A DNA stretch of 5,525 nt from Campylobacteraceae bacterium (GTDB taxonomy: Bacteria; Campylobacterota; Campylobacteria; Campylobacterales; Sulfurovaceae): assembly GCA_027023145.1 (NCBI GenBank), contig JALVWV010000330.1, positions 1 through 5,525 on the forward strand, given 5' to 3'. This document shows positions 5,115-5,525 of this stretch, in pieces. The first letter of the stretch is position 1. Every line of letters begins with the position of its first letter. Below the pieces are notes generated by a model, which saw only the letters and a list, made by a program, of their open reading frames with translations, ran no database searches and was not told the DNA's origin. A program made the translations under genes and the position numbers.

Positions 5115-5525
5115 GTGCTCGAAGCCGTCGAACGCAAAATCGAACAGTACATTGCCGACCTCGGAGATCCAGACGCCCGGATGCTCTACGCCCGCCTGCC
5201 GCACGGCAAGCGGCTGCGTGCCCGGCTGATCCTCACCATCGCCGGAACATCTCTGCCTGCGATCAAAACGGCGGCAATCGTCGAGATGATCCACGCTGCT
5301 AGCCTCTTGCACGACGACGTACTCGATGAGGCGTACGTCCGCAGAGGTCGCCCCTCCATCAACGCCGCTTTTGACAACAAGACCGCCATTATGTTTGGTG
5401 ACGTTCTCTACTCCAAAGGCTTCCTCGAACTCAACGACATCAGCCGGGAAGTGGCCAAAGTCATCTCTGAAGCCGTCGTGAGACTCAGCCTCGGAGAGCG
5501 CAACGACATCCTGCTGGCCGAGCGG
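5115..5525 (+). CDS. ispB: Long-chain polyprenyl diphosphate synthase, 3' part cut by window edge
   Basis: All-trans polyprenyl diphosphate synthase, which adds isopentenyl diphosphate units to an allylic primer to build the quinone (here probably menaquinone) side chain. 137 residues are visible, less than half of the roughly 300-residue family. GKRLR at 31-35 is the isopentenyl diphosphate-binding region. The first aspartate-rich motif DDVLD is at 67-71, in HAASLLHDDVLDEAYVRRGRPS (60-81), followed by the family's FGDVLYSKGF (94-103). The second DDxxD motif lies beyond the edge. The residue five positions before the first motif is a small Ala (A62), which is usual for long-chain products, not farnesyl or geranylgeranyl synthases. 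The start is GTG at 5115: AGGGGAG at 5104-5110 overlaps the stop of the preceding gene. No nearby in-frame ATG is better; the next Met is residue 23. The exact chain length cannot be told. Confidence 0.93.
   Translation, partial: MLEAVERKIEQYIADLGDPDARMLYARLPHGKRLRARLILTIAGTSLPAIKTAAIVEMIHAASLLHDDVLDEAYVRRGRPSINAAFDNKTAIMFGDVLYSKGFLELNDISREVAKVISEAVVRLSLGERNDILLAER

Noticed and set aside
4698..5312. Upstream 205-codon extension of the antiporter frame
   Set aside because: It is antisense to DUF2018 and ispB and runs through two promoters. The antiporter homology begins only after 4697.

Overview
The window looks like chromosomal core sequence from a member of the Campylobacterota (former Epsilonproteobacteria). 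Three things suggest this. aspS is directly followed by adk on one strand. A small DUF2018-type gene (the Helicobacter pylori HP0242 family) sits directly before a polyprenyl diphosphate synthase gene. Promoters have TATAAT-like -10 boxes with poorly recognisable -35 boxes. Base composition looks roughly balanced by eye (not computed), so a moderate-GC sulfur- or hydrogen-oxidising lineage is more likely than AT-rich Campylobacter or Helicobacter, but the genus cannot be fixed.

Layout: 1-573 (minus) is adenylate kinase adk, running off the left edge. A 170-base gap (574-743) holds an unusual cluster of imperfect palindromes; its core has the two-inverted-REP architecture called a REPIN. 744-2495 (minus) is full-length aspartyl-tRNA synthetase with a GTG start. 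Residues His30 and Gly82 suggest the non-discriminating type that also charges tRNA-Asn. A divergent promoter region (2496-2647) separates aspS from 2648-3412 (plus), a secreted protein with a glycine zipper, an Arg/His-rich tandem-repeat segment and two peptidoglycan-binding-like repeats. That gene converges on 3531-4697 (minus), a Ca2+/H+ antiporter-family membrane protein that most likely starts at a TTG. A second divergent promoter region (4698-4823) leads to a two-gene plus-strand unit: the DUF2018 gene (4824-5105), then a long-chain polyprenyl diphosphate synthase (5115 to the right edge).

The genes are mostly housekeeping: nucleotide balance, tRNA charging, envelope, cation export and isoprenoid quinone side chains. 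No mobile element with a transposase, CRISPR array, rRNA or tRNA was seen. The least ordinary elements are the REPIN-like cluster between aspS and adk, a 12-base perfect inverted repeat flanking the aspS stop codon, a paired AAGTNAC element between the aspS and plus-strand promoters, and the repeat-coded Arg/His segment of the envelope protein. No complete novel system is evident.
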